Origin: Hyalangium ruber
GTDB lineage: Bacteria; Myxococcota; Myxococcia; Myxococcales; Myxococcaceae
Length of the DNA: 64,000 nucleotides
Reading direction: 5' to 3'
Assembly (NCBI RefSeq): GCF_034259325.1
Contig: NZ_JAXIVS010000002.1
Location: 886,386 to 950,385, forward strand
The translations under genes and the position numbers were made by a program. Of this stretch, positions 25,036 through 32,655 are shown in pieces. Below the pieces are notes generated by a model, which was not told the origin of the DNA, made no database searches, and saw only the letters and a list, made by a program, of their open reading frames with translations. The first letter of the stretch is position 1; every line of letters starts with the position of its first letter.

Positions 25036-25842
25036 ATGACGACCCTGTATTGCCATGTCGCCACCACACAGCGCCAGTTGGACGACGCCCTGCGCGTCCG
25101 CTGGGCTGTCTTCGGAGAGGAGTTGCGCCTCATCGATGGACCGGGGCCCGCCGTGCCCCGGGAGGTGAACTGCTTCGACACCCTGGAGACGACTGTGCAT
25201 CTCGTCGTCTACGCGGACCATCAGCCGGTGGCCACCACGCGCCTCTTGCTGCCCAACTCCGAGGTGGCCCACGCCATGGATGGGCGGTTGGGCATCGACC
25301 TGGAGCAGAAGCTCGACCTGTCGGGCGTGGGAGGTCCCGGCCTCTGCTTCGCGGAGAGCACCCGCTTCTGCATCCTCAAGCCGTGGCGCAACTCGGAGGT
25401 GCTCTTGCGCTTGCAGGCCGGCCTCTACCAGGAGAGCTGGCGCCGGGGCGTGACGCATTGGATTGCCTCCGCCAACACGGAGACGGACTCGGTCGAGGAT
25501 GTACACGTGCTCTACCGGGTGGCAGCCCACCAGGGACTGGTGAGCCACCGCTGGAGAGTCCTGGGTCGCGCCTCCTCGAAGCCTCCCGCCATCGCCACCG
25601 CGCCCCTCTACACGCCCGCGGAGCGGGCCCGCGCCCGGCACGGGCTGCTCGAGGGCCTGCGGCTGCCTCGGACGCTCTCGCTGTTCGCCCACAAGATGGG
25701 CGCGCGCTTCATCGGCGAGCCGATCTACGACGCGCACTTCCGCCGCTTCTCGATGCCGCTGGTCGCCGCGCTGGCTGAGATTCCGAGCAGCACCCTGACG
25801 ATGTTCTCCGCCGTGGAGTCGGGCGCGCACTCCGCCGTCTGA
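25036..25842 (+). CDS. FeeM-like N-acyl amino acid synthase (autoinducer-synthase fold)
   Basis: A 268-residue acyltransferase starting at an ATG with AAGGAGAGG nine bases upstream. The opening ALRVRWAVFGEELRLID matches the RxxxF...E pattern of N-acyl-homoserine-lactone synthases and of FeeM, and VATTRLLLPN plus FAESTRFCILKPWRN are the strand and loop that follow in that fold. FeeM-type enzymes join a fatty acyl group from acyl-ACP to an amino acid such as tyrosine, giving lipid-like signals or antibiotics. The next gene, 73 bases on and same strand, is a haem-oxygenase-like diiron enzyme, so a small tailoring pathway is likely. The precise acyl chain and amino acid cannot be deduced. Confidence 0.75.
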   Translation: MTTLYCHVATTQRQLDDALRVRWAVFGEELRLIDGPGPAVPREVNCFDTLETTVHLVVYADHQPVATTRLLLPNSEVAHAMDGRLGIDLEQKLDLSGVGGPGLCFAESTRFCILKPWRNSEVLLRLQAGLYQESWRRGVTHWIASANTETDSVEDVHVLYRVAAHQGLVSHRWRVLGRASSKPPAIATAPLYTPAERARARHGLLEGLRLPRTLSLFAHKMGARFIGEPIYDAHFRRFSMPLVAALAEIPSSTLTMFSAVESGAHSAV

Positions 25843-25915
25843 CCCGGGCACCTTTCCCCTTCACCTCTCACTCGCACCACCGGGACTCCCCAAGGGCCCC
25901 GCACAGGAGACGTAC

Positions 25916-26602
25916 ATGAACACGCGGACGCAGACGCAGACGGGCTGGACGGACATGCTGGAGCAGGAGGCGCGCACGCTGCTGGAGGAGCTGGATGCCC
26001 AGCCGGAGGCGCGACGCCTCTTCCACGGCACCATCGACACGGAGGGCTACACGGCCTGGCTGGCCCAGACGTACCACTACGTGCGGTGGACGACGCCGCT
26101 GCTGGAGCGCGCGGGCCGGAGGATGAAGCGGCTGGGGCAGCACCCGGCGCTGGCCGAGCTGCTCTTGCACAAGGCGGCGGAGGAGCGAGGCCACGAGCGG
26201 TGGCTGCTGGCGGACCTGAAGAACCTCGGGAGGAACCCCGAGGAGGTAGAGCGCACCGAGCCGTGCCCCGCGGTGGTCGCCTACGTGGCGTGGAACCGCT
26301 TCACCTCGGAGGCCGGCTCGCCCACCGCCTTCCTCGGCACGGCGTATGTGTTGGAGTACCTCTCCGTGTACCGCGCGGGCGCGGCGGTGGAGCAGCTGCT
26401 CGAGCGCGGCGCCATTCCCAACATCCACAAGGCCGTCACCTTCCTGCGCGGGCACGCGGGAGAGGACATCTCCCACGTGGCCGAGCTCAACACGGTGCTG
26501 CTCGCGCTCACCGAGCCGAGCGAGCAGGCGGCCATCCTGCTCTCGGCCCGCGCCACGCGCGCGCTCTACCTGGGCCTCTTCCCAGGCGAGAGCGCCCGGT
26601 AG
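25916..26602 (+). CDS. haem-oxygenase-like diiron oxygenase (TENA/PqqC-like superfamily)
   Basis: A 228-residue all-helical protein with AGGAGA before its ATG. Its candidate metal ligands are H54 (QTYHYV), E90 and H93 (AAEERGHERW), E147 (YVLEYL), and D184 with H187 (GEDISHVAELN), consistent with the haem-oxygenase-like diiron oxidase family. Members of this family desaturate, decarboxylate or N-oxygenate small molecules; UndA, which makes terminal alkenes from fatty acids, belongs to it. Lying just behind a FeeM-like N-acyl amino acid synthase, it may modify the acyl amino acid product. It could instead be a thiaminase-like TENA protein, but that is less consistent with this neighbour. Confidence 0.7.
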   Translation: MNTRTQTQTGWTDMLEQEARTLLEELDAQPEARRLFHGTIDTEGYTAWLAQTYHYVRWTTPLLERAGRRMKRLGQHPALAELLLHKAAEERGHERWLLADLKNLGRNPEEVERTEPCPAVVAYVAWNRFTSEAGSPTAFLGTAYVLEYLSVYRAGAAVEQLLERGAIPNIHKAVTFLRGHAGEDISHVAELNTVLLALTEPSEQAAILLSARATRALYLGLFPGESAR

Positions 26603-26714
26603 GGTGCCTCCAAAGTGGTACTGCCCCGGTGCCTACCAGCGTCTACAAAAAGAGCATCCGTTGCCCCGCCATCTGGCGTGGGCCACGGGCTCCGAAGGCA
26701 GGGGCGAGGCCACC

Positions 26715-28148
26715 ATGGGCACCTACCGACTCATCCAGAAGCTGGCCACGGGGGGCATGGCCGAGGTCTTCCTGGGCAAGGTGGTGGGTGTCGAAGGCTT
26801 CGAGAAGCCCGTGGCCATCAAGCGCATCCTGCCCGCCTACGCCCAGGACTCCGCCTTCGTGGAGCTCTTCCTGCGCGAGGCGCGGCTGTCGGTGGTGCTC
26901 CAGCACGCGAACCTGGTGCAGGTGCTGGACCTGGGCATCAGCCAAGGCCAGTACCACATGGTCCTGGAGTTCGTGGATGGAGAGAACCTGCGCGCGCTGC
27001 TCGCGGCCGCACGCTCGCGCAGGGCCTGCCTGGGGCTGCGAGAAGTGTGCCTCATCGTCCAGCAGGTGGCGGACGCGCTGGCCCATGCGCATTCCCGCAC
27101 GGATGCGTTCGGCGCTTCGCTCGACATCGTCCATCGGGACATCAACCCTTCCAACGTCATGGTGAGCCGCAATGGCGAGGTGAAGCTCACCGACTTTGGC
27201 ATCGCCGGCCTCACCCACGCGTCCCTCGGCGCACGCGCTGGAGCCCTGCGGGGAAAGATCCGCTATCTGTCGCCCGAACAGGCACGGAGCGAGCCAGTGG
27301 ATCAGCGAAGCGACTTGTTCCTGCTGGGGCTGCTGCTCTACGAACTGCTCGCCGGCAGGCAGTTGTTGGACGGCACGGAGCGGCAGGTCCTTCACCAGCT
27401 GGGCAGCTTCAACGAACGGACCCTGGAACCCATCCCTGGAGTGCCGACGGCACTGTGGCTCATCCTCACACGCGCCCTGAGCGCCTCGCTCGACAACCGT
27501 TTCAGCACCGCTCGGGAGTTCTCCGAGGCGCTGCAGGACTTCCTCTTCCATCACCGCCTCCGGGTAAGCCAGTACGACATCGCCTCCCTTTTCGCGCGGC
27601 TCCTCCCGGAGCGCCGCTCACCGTTGGAGCAACTGCACCGCACCGCGGGCGAGGAGCTCTGCCTGAACGAGAGCGCACCTCGCGCCCGCCCGGTCTTTCC
27701 TCCAGGGCTGCGGCTGCGGCAACCCGCGCCCTCCCTGTCAGCTCCTGAGCGCGGCGCGGAGCGAATGGTGTTCGCTGATGACCTGCTCCACGCGCTCTCC
27801 GAGCAGACGGGCCTTCCCCACATCACCGAAGAGAAGCTGCAGCGGATGCCCGTCCCGGAAGAGCTGATCCGGGTGGTGCCTTTGGCGCTATGCGAGCGAC
27901 TGTGCGCGGTGCCGCTGATGCAGTGGGGGCAGGCGCTCTACTGCGCGGTGTTGGACGCGCGCGACCAGCCGGTGCTCGAGGCGCTCAGACAAGCCTCTCG
28001 CTCAGGCACCGCGTACGGCATGTTCGCCACGGAGAGCGCCATCCGCCGCGCCATCCGCCGCTTCTATGGCCTGCCAGAGAACGAGGCAGGCACGCTCGAA
28101 CCCTCGCTCCTGCGCGAGCGCCTCCTCCGGCTCACGGAGGGTCAATGA
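26715..28148 (+). CDS. Ser/Thr protein kinase with C-terminal GspE-N/MshEN-like domain
   Basis: A 477-residue soluble kinase. Kinase motifs are complete: ATGGMAEVF (11-19), catalytic Lys K36, Glu E55 of helix C, HRDINPSN (140-147) and DFG (160-162), with PEQA for substrate binding. From about residue 350 to the end it carries a second module: LLHALSEQTGLPHI, RVVPLALCERLCAVPLMQWGQALYCAVLD and AIRRAIRRFYG, the pattern of the N-terminal domain of type II/IV pilus assembly ATPases (GspE_N, MshEN), some of which bind cyclic di-GMP. This fusion is seen in myxobacteria, but its regulator is not established. The gene starts 112 bases after the diiron enzyme and converges with the LuxR gene. Confidence 0.9.
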   Translation: MGTYRLIQKLATGGMAEVFLGKVVGVEGFEKPVAIKRILPAYAQDSAFVELFLREARLSVVLQHANLVQVLDLGISQGQYHMVLEFVDGENLRALLAAARSRRACLGLREVCLIVQQVADALAHAHSRTDAFGASLDIVHRDINPSNVMVSRNGEVKLTDFGIAGLTHASLGARAGALRGKIRYLSPEQARSEPVDQRSDLFLLGLLLYELLAGRQLLDGTERQVLHQLGSFNERTLEPIPGVPTALWLILTRALSASLDNRFSTAREFSEALQDFLFHHRLRVSQYDIASLFARLLPERRSPLEQLHRTAGEELCLNESAPRARPVFPPGLRLRQPAPSLSAPERGAERMVFADDLLHALSEQTGLPHITEEKLQRMPVPEELIRVVPLALCERLCAVPLMQWGQALYCAVLDARDQPVLEALRQASRSGTAYGMFATESAIRRAIRRFYGLPENEAGTLEPSLLRERLLRLTEGQ

Positions 28149-28180
28149 CTCTCCAGCCCTCCCCGACTCATGACACGGGC

Positions 28181-29311
28181 TTACGTCTTATCCAGCCGGG
28201 TGGCCATGCTCTGCACCATGGCCCGCGTGTCCGCACCCAGCTTGTCGAAGATGCGCTGCAGGTGCTTCTTCACCGTGGACTCCGTGCATCCCAGGTCCTC
28301 CGCGATGGTCAGGTTGCCCCAGCCCTTCAGCAGGCGCTCGACAACCTGCAGCTCCCGCCGGGTGAGCCGCCCTTGCCAGACTTTCGGCACCGGCACCGCG
28401 TCGGGGATCTCTTGCAGCATCAATGTCCACAAACGCCGACCGTTCGCCGCCAACAAGGGAATGAACGTCACCCGCAGCGACCGGCCCTCGTTCTCGCGCT
28501 CCCACACCTCTTGCTGGGATCCGACGGGCGCCACGCTGCCCGCAAGCTGCCTCAGGCGCTCCACCAACGGCTTGGGCAGCAGTCCCTCGAACTCGCTCGG
28601 AGCAAACCACCGCTCCAGCAGCTCCGTGACTCCGTCCGTGCGCATCATCTCCGTGGCGGGCTCCACCATCACCAGGGTCTTGGAGGAACTCCTGCTCAAG
28701 AGCTGCTCCAACACCCACCTTCGCTGGTGGGCCTCCATCAGCTGGCGCTGCGTCTCTCCCATCTGGCGTTGCACCTCCCCCATCATCCGGCAGTTGCGCA
28801 CGGTGCTCGCCAGCAGCGACGCCAGCCGTTGCAACACCGCTCTTTCTCTATCCGAGAAGGGCGTGGGTCGACCTCGATACAGCATGAAGCCGCTGTGCCA
28901 GTCCTGATCGACCTGCAGCATCACCGCCATCATGTGCTCCGGCGGCATCCCCAGCTCATGGCTGCGCTGGCAGAAGGCGCTGCGCTTCAACTGCTCGCTG
29001 GAAACCATCTCCGTGTCCCGCAGCACCACGTTGGGCTGCTTGGCCATCGTGTGCCGAACGAAGTCCTCCGACGCCACCTCGCCGTAGTGCGCGAAGAACT
29101 CGGCCGGCATCTCCGCCACCAACCATTCATATTCGGTGGGGCTGCCTGGCTTGGGAATGCATATCGCCGCGTGGTCCGCCGCCAGCATCCGGGAGATGAC
29201 CCCATACGCTCGCTTGAGCACCACCGACAAATCAAACGAGCCCATCAATGCCTCCATCAACATGAACGTCAGGTCTTGCTCAGCAGCGTCGAGGCTCAGC
29301 GAACTGGCCAT
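28181..29311 (-). CDS. LuxR-type transcriptional regulator with GAF-like sensor
   Basis: A 376-residue regulator whose ATG has GGGGAGG seven bases upstream. Residues 20-165 form a GAF-like small-molecule or redox domain (SRMLAADHAAICIPKPGS, then HSGFMLYRGRPTPFSDRERAVLQRLASLLA), followed by a coiled segment (GEVQRQMGETQRQLMEA) and another variable domain. The C-terminal 65 residues are a LuxR/FixJ helix-turn-helix: LTRRELQVVERLLKGWGNLTIAEDLGCTESTVKKHLQRI. It is likely a dimeric activator. Two perfect dyads lie 110-180 bases upstream and could be autoregulatory sites. It faces the kinase gene across 32 bases. Confidence 0.88.
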   Translation of the reverse strand: MASSLSLDAAEQDLTFMLMEALMGSFDLSVVLKRAYGVISRMLAADHAAICIPKPGSPTEYEWLVAEMPAEFFAHYGEVASEDFVRHTMAKQPNVVLRDTEMVSSEQLKRSAFCQRSHELGMPPEHMMAVMLQVDQDWHSGFMLYRGRPTPFSDRERAVLQRLASLLASTVRNCRMMGEVQRQMGETQRQLMEAHQRRWVLEQLLSRSSSKTLVMVEPATEMMRTDGVTELLERWFAPSEFEGLLPKPLVERLRQLAGSVAPVGSQQEVWERENEGRSLRVTFIPLLAANGRRLWTLMLQEIPDAVPVPKVWQGRLTRRELQVVERLLKGWGNLTIAEDLGCTESTVKKHLQRIFDKLGADTRAMVQSMATRLDKT

Positions 29312-29420
29312 GGAGCACCTCCCCTCCCAGGCCTCGTTTCGTGAGCCCGGGTGAACACCCCGGGATGTGGTTGACTGTCACACCTGCAAACATTAGCAAG
29401 CCTAACAGGTTGGGTCCCCG

Positions 29421-29443
29421 GAGATTACCTCTTAGGTAATCTC
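29421..29443. promoter_or_regulatory. perfect 10-bp dyad (GAGATTACCT, 3-base spacer)
   Basis: Arms 29421-29430 and 29434-29443 are exact inverted complements. The site is 110 bases upstream of the LuxR-type start. Size and symmetry fit a site for a dimeric HTH regulator. Ownership is unproven. Confidence 0.55.
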
Positions 29444-29469
29444 AATCAGTGTTCAGGAGTAGAGGGTCG

Positions 29470-29491
29470 CTGTACCACTTGAGTGGTACAG
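29470..29491. promoter_or_regulatory. perfect 10-bp dyad (CTGTACCACT, 2-base spacer)
   Basis: Arms 29470-29479 and 29482-29491 are exact inverted complements, centred 48-49 bases from the other dyad. A copy of one half, AAGTGGTACTG, lies at 26613-26623, 92 bases before the kinase gene, differing at one base. Confidence 0.55.
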
Positions 29492-29624
29492 ACCGAGGGT
29501 GTCCTGATGGGTAGGGTTGCTCATGCCTCTGCAACGGAGGCTTCGGTGGCCGCCACACACAAGGGAAGGCGACTATCGGGTATGTCATTTCGGACCCCGA
29601 CCCGAAAAGGCATAACAAACCGGA

Positions 29625-29659
29625 GCGGCGGGTCGGGCCGAGGGATCCCGGCCCGCCGC
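29625..29659. terminator. GC-rich hairpin between divergent genes
   Basis: Arms 29625-29637 and 29647-29659 pair at 12 of 13 positions, loop 9 bases, followed on the + strand by TTCACTT. It could end an unrecognised short + strand transcript. No strong T-run is present. Confidence 0.35.
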
Positions 29660-29766
29660 TTCACTTGACGCGGGGGGCGAGGGAAGGCCACGTTCGGCTC
29701 CCTGCTCCCAGCGCTCCTCCCGGACCCCGAGGTACGCTAGGGGGACCTGTGGAGGAGACGCCGAGA

Positions 29767-30888
29767 ATGAGCCAGCGCGGCCCGCGGATGTTCCTGTTGC
29801 TGTGCCTCTTGCTGGGGGGCCATGCCCTGGCGCAGAGCCCCACTCCCAAGGCGGCGCCGCCCAAGCCCTCCGCCGTCGACGAGAGCCTCGCGAAGCTGCG
29901 CAAGGCGGGAAAAGGTCCGCTCGCCGACCAGCTGCTCGCCGCCATCCAGTCGGCCCGGAAGCAGCGCGAGGCCCATGGCTTGGGGCACGTGCTGGTGGGT
30001 CGCGTGAAACTCGGGGGGGGTCCCGGGAAACTCGAACAGCTCAACAGCCAGGTGTCGCTCGTGGGCGAGGGCTGGTTCGTGACGCTGGTGGAGAACCTGA
30101 GGAACCCCGTTCCCTTGCGCCTGCACGGGTATGACGCGGTGGACATCTCCACCCAGGGCCTGCCCGCCGAGGAGCTCCTCTCCGTGGGCGAGGTGACGCT
30201 GCGTCCGCTGCCTCCCGAGAAGCTCGGCGCGGTGAGGGGCCGCGTGGTGGCCACCGACCCGAAAGCGCCCATCCAGGCCTACGCGTACATCACCGCCGGA
30301 GACCTCAACACGCCCTCGGGCACCATCAACGAGGACCGGCCCGCCGTGCGGCTGGACATCAAACAAGACAAGGATGGCGTGTTCCAGCTCAGCGGCCTCA
30401 CCCCCCGCCCTGCGCGCTATGAGCTCTGGTTCAAGGCGCCCGACCACGTCGCCCAGAGCCGCGTGGTGCTCGCCGCCGCCGGCACCACCCAGAACCTGGG
30501 GGAGGTCCGCCTGGAGAAGCCTCGCCAGCTGCGCGTGCGCTATGTGCTGTCCACCACCCCGCCCCCCTTCGTCGACCAGCCGGTCCAGGAGGCCGTGGTG
30601 GACGGCGGCCAGCCCTTCAAGGCCGACCCGCAGATGCAGGGCGCCACGTTCGTCCTGCAGCAGCGCCCCGGAATCCAGCGGCTGCGGTTCCAGACACAGC
30701 CGGCGCGCCTGGGACAGCTCGGCAAGGGCAAGCTGGAGGAGTTCCGCTTCGTGGACCCGAACACGGTGCAGTTCGTCTCGCCCTTCGAGGTCGGCTTCGA
30801 CCCCTCTCGCGTCTACCTGCTGGACCACCGCGCCGTGGGGCAGTGGGTGCTCTTCCAAGTCGAGCCGGTGACGGGCGAGGCGAAGTAG
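29767..30888 (+). CDS. secreted protein of unknown function with carboxypeptidase-regulatory-like region
   Basis: A 373-residue exported protein with GGAGGAGA before the ATG at 29767. MSQRGPRMFLLLCLLLGGHALA is a signal peptide cleaved near ALAQS. A helical Lys/Ala-rich stretch follows, then beta-rich repeats including KLGAVRGRVVATDP, FQLSGLTPRPARYELWFKAPDHV and GTTQNLGEVRLEKP, the pattern of carboxypeptidase-regulatory-like/SdrD B-like folds. Many myxobacterial surface proteins contain such a domain. No catalytic or lipid-anchor signal is seen. It converges with the cysteine desulfurase gene at nine bases. Confidence 0.7.
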   Translation: MSQRGPRMFLLLCLLLGGHALAQSPTPKAAPPKPSAVDESLAKLRKAGKGPLADQLLAAIQSARKQREAHGLGHVLVGRVKLGGGPGKLEQLNSQVSLVGEGWFVTLVENLRNPVPLRLHGYDAVDISTQGLPAEELLSVGEVTLRPLPPEKLGAVRGRVVATDPKAPIQAYAYITAGDLNTPSGTINEDRPAVRLDIKQDKDGVFQLSGLTPRPARYELWFKAPDHVAQSRVVLAAAGTTQNLGEVRLEKPRQLRVRYVLSTTPPPFVDQPVQEAVVDGGQPFKADPQMQGATFVLQQRPGIQRLRFQTQPARLGQLGKGKLEEFRFVDPNTVQFVSPFEVGFDPSRVYLLDHRAVGQWVLFQVEPVTGEAK

Positions 30889-30897
30889 CGCCGGGGC

Positions 30898-32052
30898 TCA
30901 GGGCTCGCGCGGGCTCGCCACCGCGCGCCACGCCTGGGCCAGCGCCGTGGCCGCCGCGTCCACGTCCTCCGCCGTGGTGCCGTGGCCCAGCGTCAGCCGC
31001 ACCGCGCCCAGCGCCTCCTCCGCGGGCAGCCCCATGGCCAGCAGCACCGCGGAGGCGCTCTCCCCGCCCTCGTGGCACGCCGAGCCCGTGGACGCCGCCA
31101 CCTCCGGTGCTCCCGCCAGCACCGCGCTGCCTCGCGCGCCCGGGAAGCGCACGTTGAGGGTGTTGGGCAGCCGCTCCGTGAGGTGGCCGTTGAGCCGCAT
31201 GCCGGGCACCTCCGCCTGCAGCCGCCACCACAGCCGCTCTCGCAACTCCAGCAGCGCCGCGCTCTCGCGCTCCAGCCTCCCGCGCTCCAGCTCGCACGCC
31301 GCGCCCAGGCCCACCACATACGGCACGTTCTCGGTGCCCGGCCGCAGCCCGTGCTCCTGCCCGCCTCCCAGCGTGAAGGGCCGCAGCGGCGTACCCGTGC
31401 GCACGTAGAGCGCTCCCACGCCCTTGGGCGCGTACAGCTTGTGCCCCACCACCGTCAGCAGATCCACCCCGAGCCGGTCCACGTCCACCGGCACCTTGCC
31501 CACCGACTGCGCCGCGTCCGTGTGGACCCACGCGCCATACCGGCGGGCCTGGGCCGCCAGCTCCGCCACCGGCTGCAGCACGCCCGTCTCGTTGTTGGCG
31601 TGCATCAGCGACACCAGCGCCGTGTCCTCCCGCAGCGCCGCGGTGGCCTCCTCCACGCGCACCCGCCCCTCCGAGTCCACCCCCGTCCAGGACACTGCCC
31701 AGCCCTGGCGCTCCAGGTAGCGGCACGGCTGCACCGTGGCCGGGTGCTCGACGGTGGAGGTCAGCACGTGCCGCCGCTCCGGGCGGGCCTCGGCCGCGCC
31801 ACGGATGGCCAGGTTGTTGGCCTCGGTGCCGCTGCCCGTGAAGAAGATCTCCTCGGCGCGCGCGCCCAGGAGCGCCGCAACCTGTGCCCGCGCCCGCTCC
31901 ACCGCCTCGCGCGCGCGCCGGCCGTAGGGGTGTCCGCTCGACGGGTTGCCGAACTCCTCGCGCAGGAAGGGCAGCATCGCCTCCAGCACCTCGGCGGCCA
32001 CCGGCGTGGTGGCGTTGAAGTCGAGGTAGATGGGTCGCTCGGGGCTCGGCAT
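30898..32052 (-). CDS. cysteine desulfurase family aminotransferase-fold protein
   Basis: A 384-residue PLP enzyme of the NifS/IscS class. It has YLDFNATTP at the start, GSGTEANN, EHPATV, HANNETG, HTDAAQSVGK, and the PLP lysine in VGHKLYAPKG. The sulfur-accepting cysteine lies in TGSACHEGG, a loop typical of group I enzymes, where it would transfer persulfide to a scaffold. Its product is alanine plus enzyme-bound sulfur. The 12-base gap behind the carbonic anhydrase-like gene suggests one operon. No iron-sulfur scaffold or thiouridylase adjoins, so the sulfur acceptor is not apparent. Confidence 0.9.
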   Translation of the reverse strand: MPSPERPIYLDFNATTPVAAEVLEAMLPFLREEFGNPSSGHPYGRRAREAVERARAQVAALLGARAEEIFFTGSGTEANNLAIRGAAEARPERRHVLTSTVEHPATVQPCRYLERQGWAVSWTGVDSEGRVRVEEATAALREDTALVSLMHANNETGVLQPVAELAAQARRYGAWVHTDAAQSVGKVPVDVDRLGVDLLTVVGHKLYAPKGVGALYVRTGTPLRPFTLGGGQEHGLRPGTENVPYVVGLGAACELERGRLERESAALLELRERLWWRLQAEVPGMRLNGHLTERLPNTLNVRFPGARGSAVLAGAPEVAASTGSACHEGGESASAVLLAMGLPAEEALGAVRLTLGHGTTAEDVDAAATALAQAWRAVASPREP

Positions 32053-32064
32053 GGCGGCGCGATG

Positions 32065-32523
32065 CTACGTGGAGGAGATGGGCTCGAAGTGGATCTTCTC
32101 GCCCTCGGGGCGGACCCTATAGGTGTGGACGGTAAGGCCCGGGTACGCCTTCACGAGCTCCGCGGCGGCCTCCTGGAGGTCCTTGAGCTGCTGCTCGGCG
32201 ATGAACTCCGCGCCCAGCGCGCCGTGGCGGGCCTTGTAGTAACCGCAGCCCTCGTGGGCCAGCAGCAGCACCTCCGCGATGTCGTGGCCCTTGATGAGGA
32301 AGTGGGCCGCGCGGGAGACGACATCGCTCTCCAGGTAGTCGGCGGACCAGCGGTTGAGCAGCCCTGGCCCCCCCGGCAGGGTGAGCGTGTCGATGCGCTC
32401 GTGCCCCAGGTGCTGCGCCAGCTCCTCCACCGCGTCCGTGAAGCGCCCGTCCGAGCAGTACACGGCGAGCACCGGGGGATGGCTGGCGTCGTAGGGGACC
32501 TTGGCGATGAAGGACTTGGGCAT
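32065..32523 (-). CDS. small beta-carbonic anhydrase-like protein
   Basis: A 152-residue soluble protein whose ATG at 32523 begins MPKSFIAKVPYD. It retains the zinc motifs of beta-class carbonic anhydrases: CxDxR (VYCSDGRF) near residue 25 and HxxC (AHEGCGYY) about 70 residues later. Beta-class enzymes are usually about 200 residues, so this is a shortened form and its catalysis of CO2 hydration is not certain. It could instead use the zinc site for binding. Same strand and 12-base spacing with the cysteine desulfurase argue for co-transcription. Confidence 0.72.
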   Translation of the reverse strand: MPKSFIAKVPYDASHPPVLAVYCSDGRFTDAVEELAQHLGHERIDTLTLPGGPGLLNRWSADYLESDVVSRAAHFLIKGHDIAEVLLLAHEGCGYYKARHGALGAEFIAEQQLKDLQEAAAELVKAYPGLTVHTYRVRPEGEKIHFEPISST

Positions 32524-32655
32524 GGAGGACCAGCCTAGGCGCCCCCGTCGCCCCGCCCAAGGGGCAGGCGGCCAGCCGCGACTCTCGGGAGGCTTGCACC
32601 ACCAGGTAGGTGCGCTGAGCACCCCTCCGTCCCCAGCTTCCCCGCATCCTTATAT

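Larger units (their letters stand above)
29312..29766. other. 455-base intergenic region with dyads and a hairpin
   Basis: Region between two divergent genes, long for this chromosome. It holds two perfect dyads (29421-29443, 29470-29491) and a GC-rich hairpin (29625-29659), listed separately. A short CCCGGG repeat pair lies at 29346-29364. A 61-codon frame at 29483-29668 lacks a ribosome site and is probably not a gene. The spacing of the last hairpin from the secreted-protein gene would allow a small RNA to lie at 29500-29660, but nothing positive supports one. Confidence 0.6.

Noticed and set aside
29483..29668. 61-codon frame in the 29.3-29.8 kb gap
   Set aside because: No ribosome binding site and no recognisable domain; overlaps the end of a dyad and a hairpin.
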